Source: Atrichornis clamosus
Taxonomy: Eukaryota > Chordata > Aves > Passeriformes > Menuridae
Length of the DNA: 64,000 nucleotides
Direction of reading: 5' to 3'
Assembly (NCBI GenBank): GCA_013400975.1
Contig: WBMZ01000235.1
Coordinates: 1-64,000 of the forward strand
The notes under the pieces are model-generated. The model did not search any database. It was given only the letters and a program-made list of their open reading frames with translations, and was not told where the DNA came from. Made by a program: the position numbers and the translations under genes. Shown piece after piece: positions 1 to 12,510 of the stretch. Position 1 is the stretch's first letter, and each line of letters opens with the position of its first letter.

Positions 1-364
<364 letters not shown>

Positions 365-502
365 TAAAGAAGGAAATACTTGCAGTTTCTTCTGACCTAC
401 AGTCAAAGAATGTGACTCTGTTTTGAAATATGCTTAATTTGAGAAGTAATGGAGAGCATGGAAGTTGGGGAATTCTGTGTATGCCTGAGAGTGATTACTA
501 TC

Positions 503-572
503 AACAACCTATGGACAGAGAGCTGGAACTAGATGATCCTTAAGGTCCCTTCCAGCCCAAACCATTCTGTGT
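503..572 (+). mobile_element. CR1 LINE 3'-end fragment
   Basis: The stretch containing agctggaactagatgatcct, then aaggtcccttccagccc and accattctgtg, is the 3' terminal sequence of avian CR1 in sense orientation. It is a 5'-truncated, diverged remnant of about 70 bases without coding capacity. Confidence 0.75.
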
Positions 573-1740
573 TTCTAACTTGTAGAAGCTGAAGGTGATG
601 GACCTGACTTAAGCAGTGTTGAACAAGGACAGTGGCCTTAAGTTTCCCTACGTTTCTGTGGTTTCTTTCTTTTTTTGTTTTAATTCAGCAATATGTTCTA
701 ACAGGATTTAATGCATTTGTTAGTGGTTGACAGGGGAATGAACATGCCTGTGGGTGATGTTCAGCAAGGGGAATGATGTGAGGACCCTTTTGTGAGGTTC
801 ATGTAGCATTTACAGAATCACCTGACAAAGCCAAAAGTGACAACTGTTATGTTTGTATTATGTTTCTTAGGAAAAATATTTCTAACTTATTTGTTTATCA
901 CCCATCTTAATGCGACTAATGATCTTAATGAGTGCTGTAAGATTTTAAAAACTGTTCTTGCTTCTCAGTAAGTTAGGTTAAAAGTGCATTTTTTTCCAGT
1001 TATTTCTTTGTTTGTGATAAAAAGGATGAAAGTGAAAAAGTGTGTTTTGTTTTTTTTTTCTTTTCTCCTTTAGTTATGGCCAAATGTCTCCCCTTGGTGA
1101 CTTCTGCAGCAAAGAACTTTGTTGGCAAACTTTAGGTCTTTGCCTGCCTTATTCCCTCTGTTTAGTGGCTGGTATCAGTGGTGGAGGAAGGAGAGGAGCT
1201 GATAAACTGGAATAAATTTGCTTTCTGCCTGTAGGTCTTATTTGCTGTCAAAAGGTCCTTGGATTTTCCAGAACTTAAAGTGAAGCTTTGTTGATATATG
1301 TATGGAAAGTTTGGCTGAATATGAGGTTTTAAGTTCTTTTCTCTGCACCTCCACATATGATATTGCTAATCCCTAAACCTAAAAAGGTTTGAACTCCTAA
1401 AGAGAAGCAACTTCTGTGTTTCTTGCCTTCAGACATTGTATGTCTGAGTGAAGCTTCCAGTCTCGTAAGACCTTTGGTAACGGGGATGTTTAGTGTCTTT
1501 GAAAAATCAAACTAGACATTCTCCCATGTGTTTGAAAAATGGTTATTTTTTTTCTCCTTCTCTCCTGACTGCATCCAAAATAGAACTTGCTGTTGAGTTT
1601 GATGTCTTTTATTGACGAGAACCTGTTGCTCAGACACGGTTAGTGGTGTTCCAAAGGAGCTAACGTGTGGATGACAGTGCCAGAAATCTATTTCTGGCTT
1701 GCATTTTTTTTCGGTAGTTCTTCTGAGATTGGTACTGTGT

Positions 1741-1792
1741 AATCAGAGAACCATTAAGGTTGCAAAAGACCTCCAGGATAATCAAGGCCAAG
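1741..1792 (-). mobile_element. CR1 LINE 3'-end fragment, diverged
   Basis: The string aatcagagaaccattaaggt followed by tgcaaaagacctccaggat resembles the reverse complement of a CR1 3' end (consensus-like 'aatcacagaaccattaaggttggaaaagacctcc'). Only about 50 bases are recognisable. Confidence 0.55.
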
Positions 1793-3439
1793 ATAATCAA
1801 GTTGATGTTGTGCAAGGGTCCATTTAGCATAGAAAATTACTTTGAATTTATAGTTCTTTTAAAAATATAAGAATATTAGCAAAAAATAAACAAACAAGTT
1901 CCCTTCAGTCTTGAATTGTAGTAAAGGACAAAAGACAATTGAATGCAGAGGATTATGTTAATTACTACTTTACTTACTGTGAATTTATAAACCCTTATAA
2001 ACTGTTAAAAAGGTGTTGAAATGGGGATTCTTCTCTGATAATCACATTACTGAAATGTCGAGGTCTTCTTAACCAAGTGAAGGTCTAACTAGAAAACAGG
2101 AATAATACAGTGGCACTGGAGTTCCAGAGTGCTAAGATTTTACTATTTTTCTGTGCTGCATAGAAAGTTGCCAAGTCACCAGTTACTAGGTGGAAGAAAA
2201 CTCTTTTGAAAATTCAGTTTTTACTTGAATGTGTTCTTTCTTAAATAAACTTAATATTTTAAAATCTTGTTATTATCTGCTAAATCCTATTCTTTATTAA
2301 GTTTGTGTAGTTTTTTTAGATAATTTAAAAAATTAGAATAAATAGAAGTGAAAACTCGTAAGCTGAGAGGAAGTCACCAGCTAACATTTGGCACTGGAAC
2401 CTGATCTTCTAACCCTTTTTCTCTCAGGATTAGCTGCCTTTAGACAGAGAAAAGGAATATTTTCTAAATTATTAACCTAATTCTGTTCACTTACTAGTTC
2501 AGTTCAAGTTTGGATACTGGGACTTCAGAAAACAGAAAAAAATATTTAATCTTCAAGTAGAAATTCAGCAGATGAGATTTGTTGTGATGAAATCTGGAGC
2601 TATTAATTAGAAGTTCTTGCTTCTATTAATGGAACACAAATGCATAGTCAAAACTGCTTTGTGTTTAAAACAAAATTTAATGTTTTAATTGAATGATACA
2701 TTTTAAAATACAACCTGTCTATGTTTACTTAAATTTACTTGAATTTCCAACCATGCAGCCTGGCAAATCTAAATAAAGAGTATCGTCAAGTAAATGGGAG
2801 ATGTCAGTCACTGTTTTAACAACATGAAAGCTAAAAATTTGGTTTAAAATTATTTAGTTACATAAATATGTAAAATGCAGTCTTCTGCTAAGCAAAAAGA
2901 GGTACTAAATTCTGTGTAAAACTTCTAATCTCAAGCCATTATGTTTTAATGTTAACAAGCCCTTAAGAATCACTTTCTTTAAATAAGAATTAAAATGTGC
3001 AATTGCAAAGTTGCTTGGAATTAAAAATACCTTTTGCATAATGCCTTTTGAAGCAAAACTGTGTGTACAGCTCAGTGAATGTGATTTGGGTAAGGTCAGA
3101 TATTTGGAAAAAAACCACTAATATTTTACAGCGGGTTTTTTACTGATAATATTCATACTGCTTCGAAGGATTACGACCTGCATTGTGTGTAAGTGATTCT
3201 GAGTTGGCTCATCTGTTAGGGCCTCTCCAAACACAGAACTACTTGGAAACAGCTACTAAGGAAATGTGGACTGTCCGCGCAGAAGCCACTCACCGGGAGC
3301 ACGTCCTTGTAGTGAGCGAGTAAAAAGTGAGGAATGTTTCTCCATTGCCTTTTCAAAGGTTGAGGTATGAAAGTTAAAGCTCTGAACGGCTTTATTTTAG
3401 AAAAGGAGGCACCCCATTTGAAGGTCATGGAATGACCTT

Positions 3440-3935
3440 GTAGTTGATACTTGAGGCGAGCGGGCAATACACTTTGGCTACATCAGGCGAACACCAGCGA
3501 GCAGCCAGTGACCCCCAAGGCAGCCAAGTTGAAATCACCGATGAGGCGCTGGTGCTCAAAACCCTCCATAAGCGAGTGCCCAAGACGCCCCACAGTCTGC
3601 AGGCTCTGCAAAGTGCTGGAGCCTTGCTGTCTTTGCTGTCCTGGCTGCTGCTGGTGCCCTGCTGGCCCTGCTGCCCTGGCTCTGCTCCCTCGCTGGGCAG
3701 CTCTCGCAGGGATTTCGCCAGGGAAGGACCGATCACTCCCAACCCAGATCTCCCCCATTGGCCCTCTGTGAGCCAGCGCTGGACCCGTGGTGGTGGTGGT
3801 AACGCCTTTCCTGTGCTTCTGTCATTATTCTTGGCATTTTCCTGCTTTTCTATTTTCTCTCCTTCTTTCGTCTTTTGTGAGAAGTTAAATTATTGCTTTG
3901 GATCCCAACATTTAACCTTGTTTGTGTTTTAATCT
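3440..3935. other. GC/CpG-rich block with possible LTR-like tail
   Basis: From about 3440 to 3800 the composition shifts abruptly from AT-rich intron to GC-rich with many CpG dinucleotides (gcgagcgggc, aggcgctggtg, gcgagtgcccaagacgcccc, cagcgctggacccg). From about 3745 it passes into cccattggccctctgtgagc, then a T/C-rich stretch and an AT-rich end around 3880-3935, a layout like a retroviral LTR. Several overlapping open frames on both strands (up to 162 residues) share this region. None resembles a known protein, and their leucine/cysteine/proline-rich composition follows from the base bias. It may be an old endogenous-retrovirus LTR, a CpG-rich regulatory element, or both. I could not decide. 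Confidence 0.35.
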
Positions 3936-4020
3936 CGGTTTCGGGTATGTTTAGAACCTAATTCCTTTCTGCAGTTGTGGATTGAGGCAAAACTTGCCTC
4001 TCCTCACCTTCAGTGGGTTG

Positions 4021-4051
4021 GAACAGTCCCTCACCCCTGAGGGACATGTTC
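4021..4051. repeat. Perfect short inverted repeat (hairpin)
   Basis: The arm gaacagtccctca (4021-4033) is followed by a four-base loop cccc and then the complementary arm tgagggac-a-tgttc (4038-4051), broken only by one bulged a. It would form a 13 bp stem. It is too short for a canonical miRNA precursor, and no function is assigned. Confidence 0.6.
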
Positions 4052-5460
4052 TTTCAGACATTCAGCAAGTTTCCAGCTGTCATTCCTGCTGTTTGCTTCT
4101 GGTTGCAGGGAACTGGGTGTGCTGAGGTGACCTTTTGTAACCCACCATGCCTAGCATGGGATGAAACTAGGAGTGTTTAATTCCTGTTCTTTTTTTTTTT
4201 TTTTTTGGTGGGCTAGTTCAGTAAAGATCCTCAAGGTTTGTCTATTTTGTAGTTTGGAAAATCGTGCATTTTGCAGAGCTTCTCAGTGTAGCTCTGCTGT
4301 GTTCTTCCTGTCCTGTGGTTATTGTTGTTGCACTTGAGTTTTTTCCAGCCTTCTAGTGAGGTGACAGCCTCCACATCTGAGATCTCTACTGCTCTGTCAT
4401 GTACTTAATTAATTAAACTACTAACTCTGTGACGATTCTGCGTTAAACATGCAGAAGTAATTTTTCATCAGTTGACCAGTGTTTTGAACATTTTTATTCT
4501 TGAGCTGAGAGTAGATGATGGAGAGAGTTGTACTTCCCAGGATATCATAGTGTGCCTTTCTGTTCTTCCTCACTGTGGTTGATTCTTAAGTCATTGGATC
4601 CTAGTTTAGTTCCAGCTACATCCTCTGTAACCAGGGTTACAGACTTTAGGGTGGAGTTTGGTTCCCCCAGTCTGGCGGGGGTCTGAGTTCATGGAGGCTA
4701 AAATGAAGATGCACATGACCTTTGGCATCAGTTTTACCTGTTTGTCCTGCATGGTTAGCATGCAAAGATAGTAAGACAAATGACAATTTTCCCTATATTC
4801 TTTCCATCGTGGTTTTTAATTTGAATGTGGCCAGCATGACTGACTGAGCTCTCTTGGGCCCCATTAGGTGCTTGTCTGACCAACTGGATTGTCAGCATGG
4901 GTACCATTACACCATTAGCAAGGCCTTTGGTATCTCAAAACACCTTTTCTGCTGAACCAAATTCCATAATTAACAGGAACACTCTCTCCAGCAGCACAAC
5001 CATGTGACTCTCTGAGCATGTGGTCTCTCATGTATGTTACACATCAACCTTTTAACACCAGAAAGATAGAGAATAGTGAAGATCTCATAATTCAGGAACT
5101 TTCTGTGATGATCTTTGCCTTCAGCCTTTTCATTAGCAGCCACGATCACAAAAAAATCTGTCAGGTTGGCAAATTAGATGCACTTGCTCCAGTTTTGCTG
5201 ATCTGGTTTTTGGTGTTTCTTAGCTCATCAAATGCAAGATTTCAAACCATTTTAGATTATCTTTTTACTGATATCATGAAGAAATTTGTTTTAGTCCTTG
5301 CAAGCTAAAAATGATGTTCTGGGCTTCAATACAAATACTCCTGTGATAGAGGCATGCCCTTCCCAGAGTGGATACTCAACACCCTGGCCATAGTAATTGC
5401 TTCTGCTGAAAGACATGAAATCTGTAATGAAAGACATTGTATAGGAATTACCCTGGAGTG

Positions 5461-5627
5461 GCTGACCAAAAGCAAATGTGGAAATGCCCTTAAGTGTAAC
5501 CTTTTGTAACCTTCCTGCCAAGCAGCAGTAAGGACCAGACCCAAATTTGGAGGATCTGTACTTAAAACATTGTCTTGAATTTCCGCCCAAACCTAAGGAA
5601 ACGAAATAAAGCTGCACAGGCACTTGG
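5461..5627. repeat. 167 bp direct repeat, copy 1
   Basis: This segment runs from gctgaccaaaagcaaatgtgg to gctgcacaggcacttgg. It recurs 1.1 kb downstream with only about eight differences, including one single-base indel. It contains an aataaa hexamer near its right end. I do not recognise the family. Flanks on both sides of the two copies are unrelated, so the edges are sharp. Confidence 0.8.
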
Positions 5628-6570
5628 CTGAGATCATTCCTTGCCCAGGAGCTGTTACAAAGGTTTTTCTCAGACAGTGACTGGATGCCATGACTGCACC
5701 TGGTCATGGGATGTTAAAAACACAGCTCTACCTAAGAAGAAAGGTTCTGTTCCTTTGAAAGGTTTTGAGTTGAATTGTAGGAAACATTCCTCGTTGTCTA
5801 AACTTCATTGATGTGATTCCATGCTCCATGGTGGCAGGATTCTATCCCTACTGCAGTAGTGGCTATTACCTGGCACTTCAGAGTCCTGTGACTTGTTGAT
5901 CTGTTCCATGCAAAGCTTAGAGGTTTGTAAATTTGGCCTCAGGCTGTTTATTCATGAAGACAATCTCTCTCCTTCCAAAAGATGCTTATTCTCAGCTTGT
6001 ACTAAGATCATTGTAACTAATGAAGAATTTCTGCCAAAATTTCTACTGAATACTGTTTCAGTTCTTCTCATCCTCTAGATGAGTTGGGATAGACTTGTCA
6101 GTGTTGGTTGGGCAGACCAGCTTGGTGCCTTAACAGCTTGGACTTCTTGGGAGCTGAGAGACTTCATACCAGCAATCTGAGAGCACTTTCAGAACCTTTC
6201 CATCCTCCTTTCAAGTCTGCTGTGCTCAGGTGTTGGCTGACGTGTCAGCTGCCAGGGTGAGGTTATGTCTTTTGTGAAGAAATGATGAGCTTTATCTAAG
6301 AAAGAAACCCCAAATCTTGTTTATCTCCAGAAATCATGGTTAAGCCTGGACTGAGCATAATTTGATGATGTCAGATGGGGAGTCTTACAACTCTTAAAAT
6401 ATGTCTTTCGATCTCGCAGTTTGAAAGAGGAAACCATGCAGTATTTTAGACATTTTTATTTGTGGAACAGACTGCATATGCATTCCCTTGGTGTCATTTA
6501 AATTTCAAATTGCTATGGAGAAGTATGGGAAATAAGGAAGAATATTAAACTGGGCTCATGAAAATTGACA

Positions 6571-6738
6571 GCTAGACCAAAAACGAATGTGGAAATGCCC
6601 TTAAGTGTAACCTTTTGTAACCTTCCTGCCAAGCAGCAGTAAGGACCAGACCCGGTTTTGGAGGATCTTTACTTAAAACATTGTCTTGAATTTCCGCCCA
6701 AACCTAAGGAAACGAAATAAAGCTGCACAGGCACTTGG
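6571..6738. repeat. 167 bp direct repeat, copy 2
   Basis: This is the second copy of the 5461-5627 segment, from gctagaccaaaaacgaatgtgg to gctgcacaggcacttgg, in the same orientation. A purine-rich run (gggaaataaggaag) lies about 30 bases before it. A small open frame at 6686-6895 begins inside it but looks fortuitous. Confidence 0.8.
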
Positions 6739-7966
6739 TGGGTTATACTTGCCCACAGAGATTGGACTAAATGGCATTTCACTGGAGCAGGAGATAAGAA
6801 TAGCCTATGGGCATATAAATAGCTGCTGCTACTCCAGGGCATGGAATGATTTAAAAGTACATCTTTTTTTGAGGGATTGCTGGAGCAACTTATGACTCTC
6901 TGTTCACCTCACTGCGTCCTCTTCTCTTGTTTGTGTCTTGCTGTGACTTTAATTTCCCCTTCTTTACGGGGCTGTAGCAAGAATTGTTGAGAGTTTCAGT
7001 TCATCATTTCAGTTTGAGCTGGTTGCTCACTATTTTTTCCCTCTGTTTGCCATTTTTCCACCTATTCCCATAGTTCTCCTCCTCTTTTTTTCTTCTGTTC
7101 TTCATATTTAGGTTAGAGGAAACAAGATTATAAGTACTAGAAATAAAGATATAAGCCCAGAAAAGATTTAGAGGTGTAACTTGTAGAGCTCATGAAAACT
7201 AATAACTTCACATGGAAGCAGGAAGCCTGCCAGAACTGAAAGATAATTGAGGTATAAAAAGAGACACTCAGGGAAGATGGAGCTGCATCAGAAAGTGTGG
7301 ATCAAGGTTTTCTGTTTAGGAAAGAAGATTCCAAGGCTGGTCCTTCCTCTGCAGAGAATAAATCTGTGAAATTATTTTGACGTGTAATTAGGAATGGTTT
7401 ATGGTGGGGAGTGATCTGAACGGTAAAAGGAGTAGTAATAAATTTCGGGTACTAGGTAAGGTTCAAAGACGCTAAAAGAATTTTAATTTTAAATAGCTGA
7501 ACTAGAGTTACAGTTAATGGAGTTCTTAAATTGTTTTCATTCTCACTTTAAAATTGAAAATGGCAAATTCATTGCTGCATTTATTTGAGTTCAGAGATGG
7601 AAGTTCTTCTAGCTGAGGTGTCTGTGTCATAGTTGTCCTAATCATCCTGGCCATGCCAGTGGTTCTCTTAACAAGATTCAACACTCCCCTTACACATAGG
7701 TGGGTGTCTCAGTACTGACTGACCCTGCTTATTGATGCTTCTCTTGAAGTGAGGTAAACCAAATTCCATCCTTTGAACCCCTCTGGAGTTCAGCAAATTT
7801 GACCTCAGTACTGGGTGCATTATAAGAAGCTCTAGTAACTAATAGTAGGTGAATAGATAATTGAGATTTAATAGGAAGATGTTGGAACATCTTTGAAGCA
7901 TGACTTATTTGCAGGGAATGATGAAGCATTGAAATGAGTGTGATTTAGTACAATGTTCCTGAATTA

Positions 7967-7992
7967 AAAAACAAAAAACAAAAACAAAAAAA
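7967..7992. repeat. A-rich simple repeat
   Basis: The run aaaaaacaaaaaacaaaaac and following bases is an (A5-8 C)n low-complexity tract. It could be the decayed poly-A tail of an old retroposed sequence, but no body is recognisable upstream. Confidence 0.6.
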
Positions 7993-8964
7993 ATCCAAAC
8001 CCAACACCTTTTGATACGCTGATTAATTCATGACTGGCAAAGATAGAAACAATGAATGAATGAGTTGAGGGTGTTGAGGAAAGAGAGTACTAGTCATATG
8101 CTCGGCAATAACCAAAACATCCCTGTATTACCAACACCCTGTTGAGCACAAATCCAAAGCACGGCCCCATCCCAGCTACTGTGAAGAAAATTAACTCTAC
8201 CCCAGCCCAAAACAGCACACTTGTCAAAGCAGTTCTAAGCTGTCAGGAAACTGGCAAAAATGGCAATACCACAATTAGTTGCTGAGTCAAGGTTATTTAG
8301 TAGAGTTTCTAGAGTAGACTTGATTGTGATAATGTTACTTGAGAGTGGAAAATAAGAGATCCCGTGTGGGAAACCTCCTCTTAGAAAGCCTGCTGATGGT
8401 GACTGTCACAGGTAATCCCCCAGAGTGTGTGCAATGTAGGCACCAACTGCTTTGCTCTATAGCTTCTCTTCTGTGCTGCAATGCTTAAAATACTTGAAAC
8501 TGCATTTAAATCGGACAGCATTTCTCCCAGGATCATCTGTAGTGTGTAAATTAATTTTTAGAAAGGTAAAAGTTACTGATTGCAAGGGCTAAAAAGAATG
8601 ATGCTTTAATCAGGCTGAACAGAGAATATAATGCAAATTAAAACTTGATGCAAACTTCAGAGTTGAAATGAGGTTTATTTAACTGACACTAATAAATTGG
8701 TGTTAATGTACAGTGTTGTATTTTAATTAACTGAGTACCTGCGAGTTGGTTTTGTCTAACCAGTAAACCTTTCAAAAAGGAACTGCTTTTGTTGGTGTTA
8801 TAATCAAATTAACTGATTTCAGGATGAAGATGGAAATCTTCAATGTAATTACATAGGAATATTTATAGCAGCCTGGTTGTTCTTAGACATTACTTTGAAA
8901 TATTTTACAGCTTCAGCATCGTGCCATATCTTACCTGTGTACATGTATAAAAACAAGTATGTGT

Positions 8965-8988
8965 GTTTATACATATATATATGTATGT
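8965..8988. repeat. AT/GT microsatellite-like tract
   Basis: The sequence ttatacatatatatatgtatg is an alternating pyrimidine-purine tract, partly self-complementary. It is low-complexity intron DNA. Confidence 0.5.
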
Positions 8989-11900
8989 AGTTACACAGGC
9001 TTGTCACTATGTGTGTTTGATGTGTAGCAGTAACCAATGTGGTATAATAATGAATATATTAAAAAAGCCTGGTTGTGAATGCTTTCTGATGGGTTAGAAT
9101 AAAAGACTTAGGAGATTGTATATGAAGTAGGAGGAGGCTCCTTAGAAGCGACTTAACTGTTCTTACTCTTCATGGTGCCATAACTTTTGCAGTTTTTCAT
9201 CAAGATCTGTGTTATCTTCAGTTCTGTGCTATCAGACTTCAGCACTGTTGTGTGTTCTTGCTCCCGAAAGTTATTTATCTGCAACACTTTTTCCTGCTTT
9301 TTTTAATCCCCCACTTTTAAAATCTCTCCCTGGTATTTGTGTTTTCTAGAGACAAACTGACTTACTTCATGACTTTGCTCAAACTGCTTTATTAAGAAGG
9401 TGTAATTTATTTTCCTGAAATACACGTTTTTTAGACTGCGATTTTTTTTTTTTCTTGAAGTGGAATAAATAAATGAAGTGGAGTAAACTAGCAACAGGAA
9501 TAAAAGATGTAAGTTCATTTGCATGAACACAAGATAAGAAAACCAGCAATTTTTTAAGTTGTATGTTAATTAAGGAAAAAATAATGTACTGTGAATCAAA
9601 TGTTTAGCATTACAGACAAACCTGAAAGTCTTTTACATGTGATTTACCTTTGCATAGACTTGTTGTCAGTGAGGTACAGACAAAAACCCCAGCCAATGCC
9701 ATAGCCAAGTTCTTAGGTAAAACAGCAGATCGGTCAGTTGTTACAGTAGAACAACACAGGTTTTTATGACAAAAGTTTCAGATTAATTTTTTTAAGGTCA
9801 CTCGTGAGCAAGATGAAGCTTCTGAACGTCAGCTCAAAATCCCTGTCTTCATGTAGGGTACCTCTGATGTTCAGGAAGCCTATCACAGAATGGTTAACTG
9901 GGGGAAAAGATGCAAGTGTGCAAATGAAGGCACATTGCAAAGTTTTTATTCCAGAAAAAAAAAGCTCCTTTGGGAAAGGTCTGCTTAACTGGCATGATGA
10001 AGACATGAAGAATTAGTGCCGTATTATTAAGTGCTAATTTTTTTGTACCAAAGGAAGCTATTTTAGGAGGTGCTATATTACTAAAATTCAAATACATTTT
10101 ATATGACACTTAGCGACTCAATACTGCTTTCTTACCCTAAATTGAAATGAAGGCACTGGAGTCAAGGCTGCTGTTGAAATTGGCACTTCGTATGGAAAAA
10201 GAAATAACCATGTTTAAAAATGGATCATCCATGTACTTTGGTGAACTCATCATATGATGCCTTTTGAGTATGATTGGATGTGCTAAGAAAAGATGAGTAG
10301 GATAGGAGTGATAGTGAAGAGATGTTTTTTCCAGAAGGATGGGGAAACTCAACTGTACATTAGGAGAGAGAGCTTGCATGTTTTCATTTTTAGTTTTCAG
10401 ATGGTTTTCCAGTTTTTTAAATGATTAAATGGCCGTTTTCTCAAGCAAGAATTTTTATATCACTAGTGGAGGCATTGAAACTTTGAATCCTGATAAACCT
10501 ATCCGGCCAAATTCCTGTGACTTTGTACAGTGGGGAAAATACTGGGGAAAACGTTCTGCAGAAATCAGTGTGGTGTTCTTTCCATCCTCTTTGTTTCTTC
10601 CATACAAAATCCAGAGTCAGATGTGCTGAACAGTTATGCCATTGTATCTGTGAATATTTACAAAACCCACCTTGCTCAGAAGCACCTTTGCAGCAGTCCT
10701 TAACTTTATTGTTCTAGAAGTTATCTGTGCCTAATTTACTCCACTTTTTGTAAAGGTAGGACTCCTGGTGTTCTTTAACATGAAAAAACATTGTTTAGTG
10801 GTTTATATGCTCATTTTGTGTACATTTTTTTAATATTGAAAGTATGCAGACGTATGAAGTTCTGAGATATGGTGGAGAACTAGACAGTGAAATTTTAATG
10901 ATGTCGTGATGAACTCTGATTTCAACTATGTCAATTTTTTAAAATGAGATTTTAACTAAAAATATTCTTGTGCAAACTAGCTGCGATTTCATGTGTACAC
11001 ATTTTATATAATTAAAAATCTTGTAATAGGAGACTGTGATGTGTTTAGTCAGTCTCTTACGATTCTTTGTCTTTGTGGAGTCATTTTAGAAGCAGAAAAC
11101 ATTCTGCTTCTAACAGACAGCTATTTTTATTTGTGTCTAAAATACTATCTTTGCCCTTCCTGCAAAGTTAGTAATAAATTGCGAACTTATTTTTCAAAGA
11201 TGATCTATTACACAGCAAATAACTGAACCCTTTGAATGAAGTCACTTTCTTTGATACAGTTTACAATGGTCTGTTCATGAAAGCAGGTCTAGCTCTCTGG
11301 GTAGCATAGATAAATGATTTTCTTGTAGTTGCTGTTCTTTTCTATGTCAAACACTGAATTTTATTAGTCTCTGCTGTATTTATTTAGAGATTTATTTTAC
11401 TTGGTTTCTTAAAGGAGTGGGATTCATGCTCTGCTGACTGCCAGTGCCTTTCTGCATGAGAACAGCTTTGGAGTCTGTGGGGAACACACACACATTTATT
11501 GCAGTAGACAATGTCAGGATGAACACCCAGGGTTCCCTGTGTTGCTTTCAAAGCAGCTTGTTCAAGTATCAGATCAAACTCAGAGCAGTTTGAAGTTGTA
11601 TTTACTTGCTCCATGCATTTTTCAGAAGAATATTAGAGGTGCTGTTTGTTTACTAAAACTGTAGAAAATGCTGTTGCCCAATACCTGTCAGAGTTAGTGG
11701 GATGGAAAACCCTGCCAATGAGAGGAGCTGCTCTGTTCTGCTGCCCTGCCCAGCCAGGGTGTTGCTTCAGTGGATTGATCATGCAGGTGTTGCTGAGGTG
11801 CTCTGCTCACAGCACTGGCTGGGTTGTGCTGGGGAGGGGGGATCCCCTGAGTGCACAAGTGTGGTGCTCCCTGTCCGTCTGCGTCTGCCCAAAACCAGAG

Positions 11901-12195
11901 CTCAGGCACTGCCTGAAAGGCTCTGAAGAGCTTTGCACACATCTGCATTCTGGTGATTAACTGCAAGGTTGCTGTCTATGAATACTCAATTTTGACTTCA
12001 GCTTTTGTGAGGATTTTAATGTATTTTGTGGCCTTTTAAAAACTGTTTAGTTTAAAGGATACACGGCATCCTGATGGCAGGGCGGGACTGAAGATTCCCC
12101 TGGAAGCAGACCTGGACTTTCTTTTTGTCTCTAGTTATAAAAGGGTTGACCAAACAATTTTTATTTTGTTTGTGTGTGTGTGAAGGAAATACCAA

Positions 12196-12510
12196 AGAAT
12201 CACAGAATGGTTTGGGTTGGAAGGGACCTTAAAGGGACTGTGAACAGGGACACCTTCCACTAGACCAGGTTGCTCCAAGTCCCATCCATCCTGGCCTTGA
12301 ACACTTCCAGGGATGGGGCAGCCACAGCTTCTCTGGGCAACCTGTTCCAGTGCCTCACCACTCTCAGTAAATAATTTTTTTCCTAATATGTAATCTAAAC
12401 CTGCCCTCTGTCAGTTTGAATCCATTTTCCCTTGCCCTGTTCACCACATGCTCTTGTAAAAAGTCTCTCTCCATCTTCCTTGTAGGCTTCCTTCGGGTAC
12501 TGGAAGACTA
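12196..12510 (-). mobile_element. CR1 LINE 3' fragment, antisense
   Basis: The element opens with agaatcacagaatggtttgg and gttggaagggacc, the reverse complement of the CR1 3' terminus. It continues through caccttccactagaccagg, cttgaacacttccagggatgg and aacctgccctctgtcagtttg to the reverse-complemented 3' coding/UTR region near 12510. About 315 bases are present, 5'-truncated as is usual for CR1. The open frame at 12416-12766 starts inside this repeat and is not a gene. Confidence 0.92.

Noticed and set aside
3444..3932. 162-residue open frame on the + strand as a gene
   Set aside because: Overlapping frames on both strands in a GC-rich block, leucine/serine-rich composition, no family motif and no splice-linked partner. 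The base bias explains it.
6800..6830. TATA-like element (gcatataaatag) as a promoter
   Set aside because: AT-rich intron offers many such strings. There is no initiator, no downstream coding frame and no CpG context.
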